Made by a program: the position numbers and the translations under genes. This document shows positions 1 through 13,900 of a DNA stretch of 64,000 bases, in pieces. The DNA is taken from NCBI RefSeq assembly GCF_001522545.3, contig NC_031769.1:24946100-25010099 (forward strand), in the 5' to 3' direction. This DNA is from Parus major. Its lineage: Eukaryota; Chordata; Aves; Passeriformes; Paridae. The stretch's first letter is position 1. Each line of letters begins with the position of its first letter. The notes beneath the pieces were generated by a model. That model made no database searches, was not told where the DNA came from, and worked only from the letters and a program-made list of their open reading frames with translations.

Positions 1-3000
1 TTGTGGAAACAGTCCTTCCCTCTGTGTATAGCACCTCTGACTACCTGTAAGAACTGTCTCCTAAGAGCCAATTAAAGCTGCTGGAGGCTTTTATTCACAG
101 AACACAGATCCTTCTCACAGTAGTCCCATAGTGGAACTGTACCTGCATCAGCTGTGCCTGAAGAAAAGGAAAGTGTGCTCTCCCTCTACTACTCTATTCT
201 ACTTTAATGTTGCTCTACACTTCAGCTGTCGTCTTCATTCTGAACAAATTCTTAGCTTGAAACACATGCCACACCTACTTCTCTTTGGTCTTGCTTTTGT
301 ATTCTTTTTTTTTCCTGGTTTGCCAAATTTTATCTGTGTATGTGAATTTAAGTATGAGAGCAGTAATGAAGTATTTTCTCATTATACTTATATAAGCTTT
401 ATTTCTCATCATTGGGAAAAAAGTGAACATTTGCAAATGTATCTGCAGGTGATCTGAGTCTGACTTACCAGCAGGCAAGGGTTATTATAATCCTTTTTAC
501 AGACCTTGTACATCTTCAGAGAGTGCACTGTAAAGCACCTCAGTTGTCAAGACAAGAATAGCCTCCATTCCTGATTTTTTTTAATCTCACATAGACATGC
601 TTGAGAAAGAAATATGATGTTGTATACACTGCAAAGTTTCTCCTCTTTCTACAGAAATGATATTTGAATAACTGCACCACTGCCTTCAATGTCTTTGAGT
701 TACAAAGAGCTGTCAGCATGCAGGCAAAACCCTGTGTGGATGCACTGTGGTCATTTACAAGACAGGCATTATAAAGATTCAGCAAATACTTTCTTGCTCC
801 TCTACATCTGTATTGCCACAAGCATCAGAACCTACCCTGGCATGAGTAAACTCAGAAAAATAATATGATTCCTCTCTGTGGGCTTGGTTAATTCTGATAA
901 TTTAACAAGTTAAAGCACTGTTTTACAATTACTGTTGAGTAAAGATTCTAAGTCTGGACCTGTGTTTTAATCACTAAAGTTCAAAAGCATACACATATTT
1001 TACACCAATTTGAACATGACAAATATTTCTGTAGGACATGTTTATGTAGCTGGAAATGGTCAAGGATACCAAATCACTTTGGTAGTGAATATTTGTTAAA
1101 TGGAGAACAACAGGACTTGCTCCACTGACGGTAGGTGTCCTTAAAATTTGCACCATTTGCAGATAGCTTTTGTCTAAAAAAGAATTTTTAAGAACATATC
1201 CTTTGCAATGAATGTTGTTAAATATTAGTCTTTATGAAAGTTCCTCAATGTTTCTCTTGGGATCATACCAAAAGAGCAAATCTGGTATAAAAGACTTGTC
1301 GGTTTCTTTTGTAAATCTCTGATGTAGATTATAAATGGTAGCTGAACAACTCATGGACAAGTCATCAAATATGCATTTATGAAACTTTATACTTAAGTTG
1401 TTGCCTAGTTTTAAGTATATATGAAAGCCCCTTTAATCACAAACCAGCAACTCTTTCCCCTTGACTGTACAAAATGCCTACAGGTACATTGTTGGATTTT
1501 CTCTGTATAGATTATTTAGTGTGATTCCTGAAATACGAAGTTGTATTGCAAGTCCCAAATTAGAGCTGGATGGAAATCTGACCATTAATTTCATAATGAT
1601 GCCATAATTTGGAACATTTATCTTCCTAAAAGCAATTAAGAAAAGAAATGTACTGCAGTGAAATGAAGGGCTGAACAAACAGTAGTGAAGACAAAACTGT
1701 CTTTCCTTTGAAAAGACAAAATAAATTAATTCCAACTTTGATTTATATCCTGTACTAAACAGTCATGAAATCTGAAGGCGTAAAATGATCTATTATTTTC
1801 AATAAAACATTTAACTTTTTTAGAAAGTTCAACTTTTTTATGTTCCTGGAAGGAATTTTTGAAAAATTTAACCTGTTTATGCAAGAAAAATTGTTAGCTT
1901 TCTGCAAAAGGTATTTTTCCAGAAGTAAAACTAGATTTTTAATCAGTCAAAGTTCTGTTCCAAAGAATATTGTCTAGGAGGAAAAAAAAAATCCTTATTT
2001 AAAAATCCCATTCATTAAAAATTTACCATATAATTTAGCAAGCTGGTGGATTGTTTATCTTTACTTTGATGTGATACGTAATTTACCTTGTTTCTACTAC
2101 TAATTTATCTAAGATATCTCAGCATTTTTTATTTCAAGCCAGGCTTTTTGGCAGAATGATAGTCAGGAAGAGAAAGCAGAACAAGCCATAATATTTGTAT
2201 AGTTGCTTTGTGGATGCCATTATTACTATTGATATTTCCCATATTGTTATTTTTATTATTAATAATGTTAATAATAAAAATACCCATAACAACAGCAATG
2301 AAATGTATCTGGACATTTGGCCAATTCAATCTACTCCATATAAAGTGATTTTTAAGTAATAATTAGATGAACAAAAGAAGCATTTAGAAGACCACCTGTT
2401 TCTTTCAAATCTTATCCAGACCTCTTGAGTCATCAAAATGGATCCGGAAATATTATCAGAATGTACTCCCTGGAGCAATTTGCAATCAAACCTGAATGTA
2501 ACATCACCATTAATTAGGAACTTTCTTTTGATAGCATAGCATTTCTAGGTTTGAGAATCCTGTGTGAGATAGAAAAAGTATTTTGTAGTTAATGCTTTGA
2601 ACATCTATGATGTCCATATTTTAGTAAAGGACTTGGTAAAAAAGGGTTTTTTATCAATAACTATTTTCTTGGATGACATCTGATTTTTAAGACTGGATCA
2701 ATATGGTTAATTTTACTACAGTAACAAAAAAATGCAAAGTTTCCTTAAAAAAATAAGGAAAAAATGCTTAGGAAAATCCACTGGGCTCATCAGTTTCATA
2801 TTTGATTTTTAAATGAATCTTCACTCTTTCATTTATTTGTATTTTTCCAAAGAGAAAGGTAGAAAGTCTAAATGAGGAAGAGATAGCTGTTCTACAATTT
2901 TCAGATTTTTCTTTTTCTTAAAGAAAAAAAGAAAACCACCAAGCAGAAATCTTCTTAAAAAGAAACTATCCAGATCAGCGAGTAATTACACCCAAGTATC

Positions 3001-5545
3001 TGAAAAAGCAGTGTCAAAATATTCATTACAGTAGACAAACAGTAAAACAGACTCTTACAAGGAAAAATATTCACAGAAGTCTGCTGTATTTGTTTGCCAG
3101 AATGAGAAATACACACTGTACTTTAGCTTAATTGGTCTCAGAACATGCATTTTCAATTGTAATGTATATTTGATTTAAGAATTAATAAGTGTATATGAGA
3201 TTAGGAAAAAATTAAAGTCTTTCATCAATAACAATGGAAGTTAATGAATCAAGTCTAGCTTTGGAGCATGTAAGGGCCCTGTTGTGATTAGTGAAATAAT
3301 CTGTTAAAAACACATCTTCACTGCATTTGGCTTGTCATTCCTCAAAGCCATTTCATTTTTTCAGGCACCCTACACAGGATTAGGAGAAGCTGCATCTTTT
3401 ACAAGAGCTTAATAATTAAACAAAAAAAACCCAATGCTTTTAGTATTCAGTGCAGAAATAGACTATGAACAAGCAAAACTCTGATAGCCACTTGATGAAA
3501 TAATGTTCTCCCTTGTTCTGGATTCCCAGTCACATCATGAACCACAGTGGAGGTAGTCTGGTCCCCTTGCTGAGTCACTGCTTTTCCTTGCCTGGAGCTG
3601 AGACATTCACCTCTGAATTCTGCCTTAAATCACAAAGCAGGAGTGAGATGAGCCTCTTTGTGAGGCTGTGATGCTGGATGGGGTTTGGGAATCACCAGGA
3701 CCCTGCAATGCACAATGTCAGGACAGCAGCATAGGCTTCCCCTGCCTGAGAGCTGTGAGGTCTGCAATCTCCCTTCAGCTTCTCACTAAGACAGCCTTTT
3801 GCTGGGGGGGCTAATAATCTAATGAACCTTTTTCAGTAATGAGATCGTTCATCTTCAGACAGGCTGGTGGGAATCTTGCCACATATTTATTGCAGTGGCT
3901 TAGTATAAGTGTGGAATGGCAAAAATGTTCATTGCCAGTGGAGATCAGCCAGCACACCACCTCTGCCGTGCTCCAGGACCTGTGCCATCCCAGCTGCCAT
4001 CCAGCTAGGCTGGCACCATTCCCAGAAGAGACTGCTGGGGAAACTCCTGGTAGAATGTGAGTCAAGGACAGAGGGATTTTCTGACATGCAAGAATTGAGG
4101 TTGAGAGAAAGACTGACAATCTTCTGAGCAGTTTCGTGACTTAGTTATTTGCTACAATTTAACTGCTAGGTCACAGAATTCAGGTGAAACTAATGTGCCT
4201 GAATCTTGAAACAACAAATTAAACAGAAAAAAGGCTTTTATTAGAACATCTTAGATAAAGATCTAATTCTTTAACGTGTTAGAATTATATAAGAAGTTTA
4301 ACTTTCAGTGAGGGAAAAAATCAAACATTTTCAGTATTGAAGAATTAAAAAGAGAATCTGGAAAGATGTGTAATATTAGCAATAGCAAGGGAGTTGATCC
4401 CCAGGTGACATTCTCCTTCTTGTCCTCATTTATCTTCATTTCCTATGCCATCAGTAAACTTTGCCCATTGTACAACATCCTTAATCTCCATATTATTGTG
4501 GTCTGACACACAGCAATAGAATAACACATGAAAGAAGACTGCTTACAAGCCTTATGCCTTAAGGTTAAAGGCTAAGCCTTAAGGTTCTTAAACTTTTGCT
4601 TTTCTCCTATGGGAAAAGTCTTTAAAACAGACACAACACATGCCACTTCTTCCTCTGTGATTCAGTTCCTTCTCCCCTAGTATTTCCAGTACATATGATC
4701 TGTAACAACATTTTTTCCTCTTCAGACTTCCTTTGGTATCTGAAAGGCCTCTGTGACCATCTCCTCTCTGTGGCCAAGCTGAAGCTCACAGTGATTTATG
4801 GGAAAGACAGATGGACATAAAGAGCTAGGCTCTGAAAGCACAAGCAGACAAGAGGTCTTGCTTGAAGCCACATCTCACGAGCACTTCAACCCTTCTTTGG
4901 CACCAGAAACACAGGCAAGTGCTCTGTCAGCCTTTAGAAATTACTTGCCCAGGTAGAACAACTAGTTATGAGGACTATCTAGTCCTCTGAATCCTGAAAA
5001 ATTAAGGTTAGTGGGAGACCACCCTTGCTTTTTATTCTCTGAATACGATGGTGTCATCATGGCCTTTCCTCCTACTCAATCTGAGTTGTGCTCCACTGCA
5101 GCAGAAAGCGGACAGAGGGAAGTGGCTGTCAGCCTCGATGCTCAAAGCCATGCCACCCACCCACCATCTTCCCACACCATTGTGATTTATCACTTATTTT
5201 CCTTGTAAGCCCAAATCTTCAATTTCTTTTACCACAGTTTCTACTTGTCTGTGAGTTTGACTCTGTACTTTTGAAAATAATAAATCCATGAATGGCTTTA
5301 TTCCAGCTGTCACAGCTTTTATTGTGAAATATAAATAAAAAGTTCCAGAAGAGTACTTTTTTCCTGCTTTATAATGTGAGACAAAGCTGGAGTGAAACAG
5401 ATCTCACCCACTGGAAGGCAGAGCCCACACACTCATAATGATTCATTAAATCATCCATCATACTTTCCTGAGAGAGTCTATGGCCTTTCAGCCACTTCAG
5501 TGCATATCCACCTCGCACCTGCTTGGTTGGGAGCTAAATGTCTCC
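1..5545. other. Unique AT-rich non-coding DNA
   Basis: I see no gene and no recognisable interspersed repeat here. An AT-rich simple stretch rich in ATT/AAT triplets lies near 2219-2283. Two less AT-rich islands (about 3530-4060 and 4730-5200) contain only short overlapping open frames on both strands, with no family resemblance. Several AATAAA-like hexamers occur, as expected in AT-rich DNA, and none is tied to a convincing exon. Confidence 0.6.
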
Positions 5546-5655
5546 TTCATAGATTCATGGAACACTTCAGGCTGGAAAGGACGCTGGAGGTCACCTGAGC
5601 CACTCCAATTTGCAGCCCAAAGAGAGCTTTTGCAGGGTTGACAGCAGAGAATCAT
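5546..5655 (-). mobile_element. CR1 LINE 3'-end fragment
   Basis: The stretch reads as a degenerate reverse complement of the CR1 3' terminus. It opens with a CATAGATTCATGGAA tail-like motif, followed by a 'caggctggaaaggac' core and 'ggaggtcacctgagcca'. This is the usual avian CR1 tail pattern, with the element running on the minus strand. It is short, 5'-truncated and diverged, so its right edge is approximate. Confidence 0.6.
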
Positions 5656-6481
5656 AAATTTTTCTGAAGAAAACAGACTGTCAACCCCACTGGAGATCAC
5701 ACTGACCGTGGGAGCAAGTTGCACTCATGACATTGAAAAGACACAACGACAATACTAAAGAAAATACATCAAGAATGGATGACAACAGAAAGCCAAGTTG
5801 CTGTATACTAATCAAAGTGTAAAATGTAATAAAACCCATGATCCTTTGAGTTATTGCACCTCCTGACCTGTCTGCTGCCAAATGTATCGTCATCGTTATC
5901 ATCACTGTATGTGACTGTCAGCTGCTCCTACCATCTCAGGGCCTTCTCCACAAAAAAATCAGTACTTATTTCTTGTACAGAGGTTACTGACTTCATCAAG
6001 AGCTGAGTACCTCATTCAGGCCCAGGATGAAATGTTTATTTGGGTCTTCACAGAGAGCTCAGAAAAGGCTAGAGCTGGTGGGTTCCATATCATTCATTTC
6101 AACTTGGTGAAGATCCTGCTGGAGGATCCATCTCTTGAGAATTGGATCCTATGAGCAGTGGGACACTGCTTTGTGCACCCAGTGCAGCTGAAAAGACAAT
6201 TGTAAAAAAAAACCCCACCCCAGACAAAAAGTCCTTAAAGCCAGATACTTACTATGGAGAAAAACAAATATTTATTCAGTTTGGGTGACCTGGGTTTGTT
6301 CCAGCAATAGAGTGAGCCGCACACACTTCACATCTTTAAACAGCCTGAATATTAATTGCACCTACATGTTTCAGCAGACAGTCATCATGCTGACATCTCT
6401 TTAATTTTCTTTTACAAAGCCACAATTAAACTCTATCTTCCTGAGCTGGGCAGCATTTAGGGGTTTTGCAAGAAGGAGAGT
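5656..6481. other. Unique non-coding DNA
   Basis: No gene or known repeat was recognised. The stretch is AT-rich with short chance open frames only, and it ends at the sharp TG boundary of the LTR that follows. Confidence 0.5.
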
Positions 6482-7022
6482 TGTCATGGTTTAACCCCCA
6501 CCAGCAGGATCATGAAATAATTGGAAGAGTAAAAGCTGGAAAACTTGTGAGTTGAGATAAAGAGTTTAATATGGAAAGCAAAACCCACTCAAGCAAAGAA
6601 AAACAAGGAATTCACTGCTTTCCATAGGCTGACAAATGTTCAGCCATCTCCAGGAGACGCCCATCACTCAGTGTTTACTTGGGAAGACAAATGCCATCAC
6701 TCCAAATGTGCCCTATTTCTTCCTTTTAAACCCCCCCATGTTTATATACACTGCATGATGCCACAAGGACTGGAATATCCCTTTGGACAGTTGGGGTCAC
6801 CTGTCCAGTCTGTGCCTCCTCCCAGCCTCCCACACAGCCCCATTCCCCTCTCCAGCATGACAGTATGGAAAGCAGAAAAGGCCTTGGCTCCGTGCAAGCC
6901 CTGCTCAGCAAGAACAAAATCATCCCTGCATTATCCTCACTGTGTCCAGCACAAATCTAAAACACAGCCCCATTCCAGACACCAAGAAGAAAGTTAACTC
7001 TACCCCAGCCAAAACCAGCACA
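6482..7022 (-). mobile_element. Solo LTR of an avian endogenous retrovirus, ERVL-like
   Basis: The element is about 541 bp with TG...CA ends (starts TGTCATGGTTTAACCCC, ends CCAAAACCAGCACA). It follows a widespread avian LTR pattern along its whole length, including blocks such as 'gttgagataaagag', 'tgttcagccatctccagga', 'tacttgggaagacaaa', 'ggaatatccctttgg' and 'aaaaggccttggctc'. Sense is on the minus strand: a TATATAAA box lies at 6741-6748 and an ATTAAA poly(A) hexamer at 6565-6570, both read on that strand and in the correct order. No gag, pol or env coding lies beside it, so it is a solo LTR. I could not find a clean target-site duplication. The class (ERVL-like) is from memory of similar LTRs, not from a search. 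Confidence 0.8.
6741..6748 (-). promoter_or_regulatory. TATA box inside the solo LTR
   Basis: TATATAAA on the minus strand sits near the middle of the LTR, upstream in sense direction of its ATTAAA hexamer at 6565-6570. Known LTR structure makes this the likely retroviral promoter element. Whether it is active now cannot be told from sequence. Confidence 0.45.
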
Positions 7023-7854
7023 ACAGGGAAAACATAAGATTAATGGATTTCCTTACCCACATCCATGCTGTTCCTCTGTGCCAGCTAATTCGAATGCAAC
7101 TTTATGCAGAAGATTCTGTCACTGACAGAATTACAGAGATTTCCTGCTTTGTTCTAGCTGCCATTTGACTGCCAAGCAGAAATATGGACTTCTTCCCCTG
7201 CCCTTTGAAGCTCATAAAGATGTTGTTTATGCAGCTGAAACTCACAGAGACTGTCAGTGTTTCAGCAGTGAAGTTATTTAGGAGAACAAAACAGTGTTTC
7301 CACCCAAGTTGCACAGATGTCATATACCCATACTGTACAGCAGATATTCCTACACTGTGCTGTGGACTCCTGCAGCATCAGAGTCTGTGGTACAGACTCC
7401 TTCTGCTGAGCCATTCCATCAGCAACCCCACTGCAGCCAATGGAGGATGTGTAACAACTCATTCTCTGGTCACTCTGTTGGTGCTGATGTTTACTTTTGC
7501 TTCAGGATTATCTGTTTTGGATCCACAGACTCTTCTCATGCTCAGTTAAGAGACACTCTGTCTGTTTCTTTTATTTGGAGAACACAAGTGGCTTTTAAGC
7601 AGTATTTTAAGAGTACAAATGCACAGCTGGAGCAGACTTGGCTTTTGTAGAGAGAAGCTGGCAAGTAAGTGGTTAAATGAGATATGAAGAATAAAATAAT
7701 GGTGAATAGGGGGAACAATTCATCAAAATTTTGTTTTCCAAAGCTGCTTACTGAAACCGTTCAGCTTGTCTGGATTTTCTTCTCTGCCCCCAAACCACTT
7801 GTTGGTTTTAAACTCAGCTCCTTTACCTTCCTATCAGGGCAAGGGTGTGCAGGA
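7023..7854. other. Unique non-coding DNA
   Basis: No repeat or gene was recognised. Two overlapping plus-strand open frames of about 120 codons (7184-7549 and 7294-7650) occupy different frames of the same DNA. They have no recognisable domain, and I treat them as chance. Confidence 0.5.
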
Positions 7855-7930
7855 TCACAGAATATCCTGAGTTGGAGGGGACACACGAGGATCATTGAAG
7901 TCCAGTCCTGACTGAACTCTATGGCAGGTG
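7855..7930 (-). mobile_element. CR1 LINE 3'-end fragment
   Basis: 'atcacagaatatcctgagtt' followed by 'ggaggggacacacgaggatcatt' is the reverse complement of a CR1 3' end. The same 'ctgagttgga(a/g)ggga' variant recurs at 25690 and 54600, which suggests one subfamily. Only about 75 bp remain. Confidence 0.7.
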
Positions 7931-10900
7931 GGGGAGAGCTCCCAGGAGAACCCAAACAACTCTTGTTACCTTAATGCCTCTTCTGGCTCCCTGGCACCAG
8001 CCTGGGGTGTGGAGGGGCAGGGCTGGGGGCAGAGAGCAAATGGCAATGGGGGTGCAGACCTTGGATGAGCCCACTCTTCCACTCCTGCTCTCTTCTTAGA
8101 CACAGCAAAAGCTGTGTGAGGACAGGGAGGAGAGCACAACCTAATTTTTCCAAACAACTCTCCCTGGGCCTTTATTTTTTATTGAAAGATGAGAAATATT
8201 AATAGAAAACTTATTTTAAAAACACCCAATCTCATAACCACTACATTTTAAAAATGCAACATTCTGACCCCTTCTTCAAGATGGCTTGAGATAATTTAAG
8301 ATATTTGAGACACATTAAAAAAAACAAGGGATGTCTGAGTCTATTTTTCTGTTTTCTTATCCTTTTTTTATATGTTTTTGCACTAACTCTGGAAATGTAC
8401 TTAGCATAGATGGGAAAAGCAGTAGAAGATATTTTGCAAAAATCACACTGTCCCATGGGAATGAAGATCAGGAGAAGACCTAAGAGAAAAAAGAAAGAAA
8501 GGAAACACACAGATTAATCTAAATTCAGAATATGACCTGACACCAGTTAAAATCCAAGCTCAGAGGTTAAGTGGAAATTCTTCAATCTTCTTCCAAGTAT
8601 CTCATCAAAGCAGCACAGGACAGAAATGCTGAAAATAAAAGGAAAACTACTGCAGGCTTTTAATACTGTGACATGTTTACAACAGCATATCACTGGTGAA
8701 TGCTGACACAAAAAAAACCTCTTGAAAAATGTCTGTTGGGGAGAATAGGTGGTGTCACAGGCAGTGTCACACAGTCTGAACATGGTAGGGCTGGAAAGTA
8801 CCATCCATAGCTAAGAAAGTGAGGTGCATTTCTGCTGAATGTGTTGACAGCTTCATGGGTGGATGCTCTTAAAGATTTTTGTGCCTTTGTGGAAGATGTC
8901 CAAAACCCCAGTGGGCAAGGAAGTTACCAAATGACTTCTCCTTTAGTCGTGACTAAACTTACTGGGGAAACCAAGTCCTGCTGCAGGTGAAGAAGGGAAA
9001 GGGAGGAAGAAACTGAGGACAATAAAGAATGCTGTTTTCCAGGTGAGGACCTTCACTCCAGGGAAAGCACTGGCACCCAGGGAAGAAGGGCAGCCATGTG
9101 GGACATGGCTGGGGTGATGTGGTCACAGATGGTGGTGGCTGGTGTGTGTGAATTTGCCTGAGGATGGTGGGACTATGGCCAGGTGAAAAACTCATAGGTG
9201 GGCATTCCTAAGTAGGGCTAAATCAACACAGTTTTGTCAGAAGGCATGAGTGGTTCTTTTAGTAAGTGCCTAAGAAATAATGATAGATCATTTTTTTCCC
9301 CCATTTTAGCCACACATAAAAAAAAAAAGGGACAGAAAATATAACTTTTTATTTCTTACTTATAAAATAAATTTTGTATGGAATTGACTTTTGGAATAAG
9401 GCATAAACTGTTTGCTGTTTTACCTGTTCAACTTCATGTAACACCAGATATAAAAACATGTTAAAGCATGCTAAAAATATGATATGTGTCCTTCTTCCAC
9501 AAGGAGATAGTAATTATCAGCTCATATGTACCCTGATTGTTGCAAACTACCAGTAGTAACATTAGTACCTATTTAAGCAAGCAGATAGATTTTCCAGAGT
9601 CTTACTGGTTTTTGAAGTAAGCATTGACTCAGAGTAGAAATGTCTGATAAAACCTGTCTCATATCCATGCAGCCAGTTATCCCAACCCTCCCAGCAGCAC
9701 GGGGTCCCTGGCTCTGGGATCAGTGCTGCAGAATGTTCCTGCAGCAGTCACAGAGGCTGCCCAGGTCCCTCCACACTCAACAGACATTGTGGTTACAGAA
9801 AAACTTTAGCAAAATGAACCTTTTTCATGTGAAACACCTCATATCTGAAGAGGTGGCATCTCCTGAAGAAAAAACACTACCAGGAATATCCCAAGAAGTT
9901 CCACTACTCTCTGCTCCTTATGAACACTCCTTATGGAGTTCATTTAGAGAAACTTAAGGCTCCCTATTTGTTTGGAAGAACCATCTCCATGCAGAGTTGT
10001 TCCATGCTTTTAGAAGCAGAGCTGTAGCTTCAGAGGTCACCCAGACCCTCTTCATTACCCTGGATTTTCTTGAGTGATGTATCAATGTTAAAGTATTTGA
10101 GGAATAATTTATATTATTGAAATCCAAGGAAAGACTGATTTTGATGACTTTTGTTCAAGTTCAGTTCTTTACTCGCCACCTTCCAATTCTATTGTTACTC
10201 TTTTATAAGATGTCTATTAGCATTAAAATATTTTTTAAAGATTCATAAACCCATTCTGGCCATGATGTTGCCTTCACAATGTACCAAAATGGCAGTGTGA
10301 GAGCAGGGAACATTTATTTTCCTGGTGATTGACTTTCTACTTTATAAAAATCTGATTAACTAAGTTCCACTTATTTTATGAAACAAGAAAATTATTAAAA
10401 AAAAATTAAGAACATTTTGTTCCGTTTATTCAACACATTCAAAGCTACCTTATACATGTTTTGAGATCCAAATTTAAATGTAATTTGTGTTGCTTAAAAT
10501 ATTGATCTTCTCTACAGCTGTGAACAGAATAAATAGTTTTTGGTATTTTTAATTTGAACTACTGAGCACCTTTTCTCCCATACTGAGGACAAACAGTTTC
10601 ACAGGCACAGAAGTTTTATGTGAACAGAAAGGTTGTCTGACACTGGGCCTCCAGATGTCTGGAAGTAGTGTGAATTCTGTGAAGTAGAAACTGAAAACAG
10701 GACATCACTTTGAAGACGTGCAATGACTGACACCGCTGCTTTGGCATGCAGGCTGGCCTAACCTGTGCAAGCAGTGCTCAAGGAGCAGTCTGTATTCTCA
10801 CTCCACAAGGCTTCCCTGGAAACTTCCTGGACTTCTGGAAACACAGCTGCCCTTTGTTTGGAGCTCAGCTGAGCTGCTCTACCATTCCTTCAAACACACA

Positions 10901-13900
10901 TCTCTCTGCACCCCATGAAGGCTGCATGGGGTTGCAGATGGTGCTGGAACACTGCCACTGGCTGAAGGGTTTATTTTACACCCTCCTAGCCGTAGGAGAG
11001 CTATCAGCCTCGGGCACACTCAGCCACACTTGGCTATTAGAATGAGTGGAAAAGTCCCACTAAGTGTGAGTCACTAATGTGAAGTACTTAGTAAGGGCAG
11101 TATGTGAAGTTAGTAGTAAGGACAACATAATCACTGAGGAGAAGCCAAAGCTCTTGCTGCATGGATGGTGGGCTGTCACCTCATCACAGAGCTGTCAGGG
11201 GACTGACACATAAGCCATTGTGCTGGTCAATGAACAGGAGGCCCATTATTTAAGGGAAATCCATCATTCCATGCAGCCATGTGCAAAACAATACTGCTGG
11301 CTAAAAATATGCCAGGTTTGGGGGCTTATACAACTCTTCTATGGCAGAGGGAGAAATGCCTAGGAAGGAGAGGGCTTAGGTTAAAGGTTTGATTGTGCCT
11401 ACTAATGAAATAACTGACATTCTCATTGAAGTAATTACACAAACCAGGTCATAAACTGTGGAAAATGCACAGTTAAATGCTGAGTCAAAGATCCAGTTCT
11501 TCCATCACCTACAGGCTCAGTAAACAGTGGAGTCACCACTACTCTGCTTCCAGGACAGAGCCAAGGCCACTGTCCCGATGAGCTGACAAGAAAATGCTCC
11601 TGGTTTGTGACATTGCTGCCCCAGAAAACTCAGTCCACACGGCTGGAGCTGGCTCAGAGGAGAGAACAGTCAATCCTGAGCCACCCTGACACACTCCACA
11701 GACCCTCTGGTGGAGTTATAGCCCTTGGAATGTCTCTGACAAGACAGAGGTGCTCCCAAGCAATGTCTGAGGTCAGAGTTCTGGCTCTCTTATGCATCCC
11801 ACACATGTACCATCAGGTGCTGTGCTTGTTTAAGATACAGGACATCATCCTCTGTCTTTGAGGCAGATGCAGCTTTCTGTGTGATGCAGCATACCTGTGC
11901 CAGCAGACCTTTTCATCAGGAATACCAATAAAAGTAATCATCTAATCATAAATAAGCAAAGGCTGTTTTTTGTTCTTTATTCCAGTCCACAACTTCTCCA
12001 AGATCCTGGGCAGAAGGAAGCAGAGTCCCAAACTCAGTAAGTGTAAAAACACTAAGTGTGCTTCAGCTTTTGTCTCTATTTCTATAACAACCTTAGCCAG
12101 CACCTTGTATCTGAGATCTGTTAACTACTGGATAGGGTTTCTGAGATTACAAAGGCTTAGGACATTCTGAGTAAAGCCTAAGGGAAACTGCAGCATTATT
12201 TTCAGAAAAATATGATCTCATTTTGACTAAAGAAATTTCCAGGAGAAATTGCTTGCTACTGTCCTAGGAGGTCACTGCAAAGGTGAGCTGCCCTCACTGA
12301 TAAAAACTGCATTTAGAATCACTTTTGCTCCTAGCTGTCAGCTCCTACATCTTTGTTGACTGTTTTGAAACATTGAGAAAAAGCTTCCCTTAGCCATGCT
12401 ACAGAAACTGCAAATGACACCCTTTACAGTCTTGTAATTTTGGGCTTTTTTCTTATTTCTATGCTATTAGTATGTTTCTTAAACAGGGGATGCTGAAATT
12501 AATACATCTGCAATGCTTATTTTCCTTCAACTGTTTTGCAAAAGCCTGCATAGACACCATAATTTTCCTGGGAGAGCTACAGGGAGATCACTATCCATTC
12601 CTTAACATTTTGATTTATCTTAAGATACCATATCACACCTTTTCAGTTCTGCTTCTTCGTTTAAATTTCCTTATACTCAAAAGAGCTATCTGTACACAGA
12701 GTGTTTCCCTTCTGCTTTCTCATTCCATTATAAATACTATTTGGCATTCACTTCAACTGACTGCTTTTGTATTTAATTTTTTCTTCATGATTTTCTTAAA
12801 AACACTCTCACCTGAAGGACAATATTTACCTTATGCATATCAGTGTTTGCAACATGACAAATGAAGGGATAAAAATTTAGGGATCACTTATCAGGAGCTC
12901 TGTCACACAAAAAACAGACTAACAGATGGAGTTTCTATTTCTTACTGCTGGAAAACAATGATTTTTAACTAGTCTCAGAGCACCTTAAGCTTTCATTCAT
13001 AGATTTATGATCCCCCCCCCAAAATAGAAAACCAAAGTAAATAAAAGCCAAAGCTCTTGAGAAAGCCTGTTTGCTAAAGAACCCCATCTCCCCTGCAGAA
13101 ACTGCTCTCTTCCATCCCCAGCCTGGAGGGTCTCTGAGGGCTGCTCTCACTTCAGAATTATATTTTGTTAATTCCACCAGGAGAAAACATCCTTAAATTA
13201 TAAAAAAAAAATCCTGCTATGCTGCATTGAAGAAAACAGGGGGACAAGCAGCAGAGGAATTTTGTTAGCAGCATTGCAGAATTTGTATTGAAATAAAAGA
13301 AAATTAATTCTGACTTACAGTTCAAATCATTACAATTTTTCTTAAGAAAACCTCACACTGCAAAGTGTAAAAAATGTACTAAATTCTAGATAAATCATGT
13401 AGCATTAAGACAGAGTGAGAATTTTTAATTTTATGTTCTATTTATTTCAGTAAATTGTACAACATGACAAATAGGTTCTGTTTCTTAATATTGCTTAATA
13501 TTCCAGCTTCACCTTTATACACAAACTTTCTGCTTAATTTAAAAAAAATGCAGACATTGCAGCATTTGATTATGCATTTGATTTTCTTTATTTCCTAAGC
13601 AGGTCATACTAATCTCTGCGCTTATAGAAATTTCAATCTTCTTCTTGATTATGTGTTACAAATAACTTTAAAGGGGCATAACTTGAAAGAAAAATTCAAA
13701 AATTTCATTTGAATAAAAGTTGCATGTTTGTTTCTTTTTTCTAGGGTCTTGCTATAATAAGATTTGATCTGTCCAAATACATAATGTTAGTGCTTTATTA
13801 GGAAAGCCTCACATTTAAAATTGAGCTTATGCTAGGTTATTTTTCTGGACACATATTAAAATAAGCCCCAAATATTATTGTAATACTTTTTATATCTTTA

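Noticed and set aside
12472..12864. 130-codon plus-strand frame rich in Leu, Phe and Ile, looking like a membrane protein
   Set aside because: T-rich DNA codes for hydrophobic residues by default. There is no regular pattern of spans and loops and no supporting signal.
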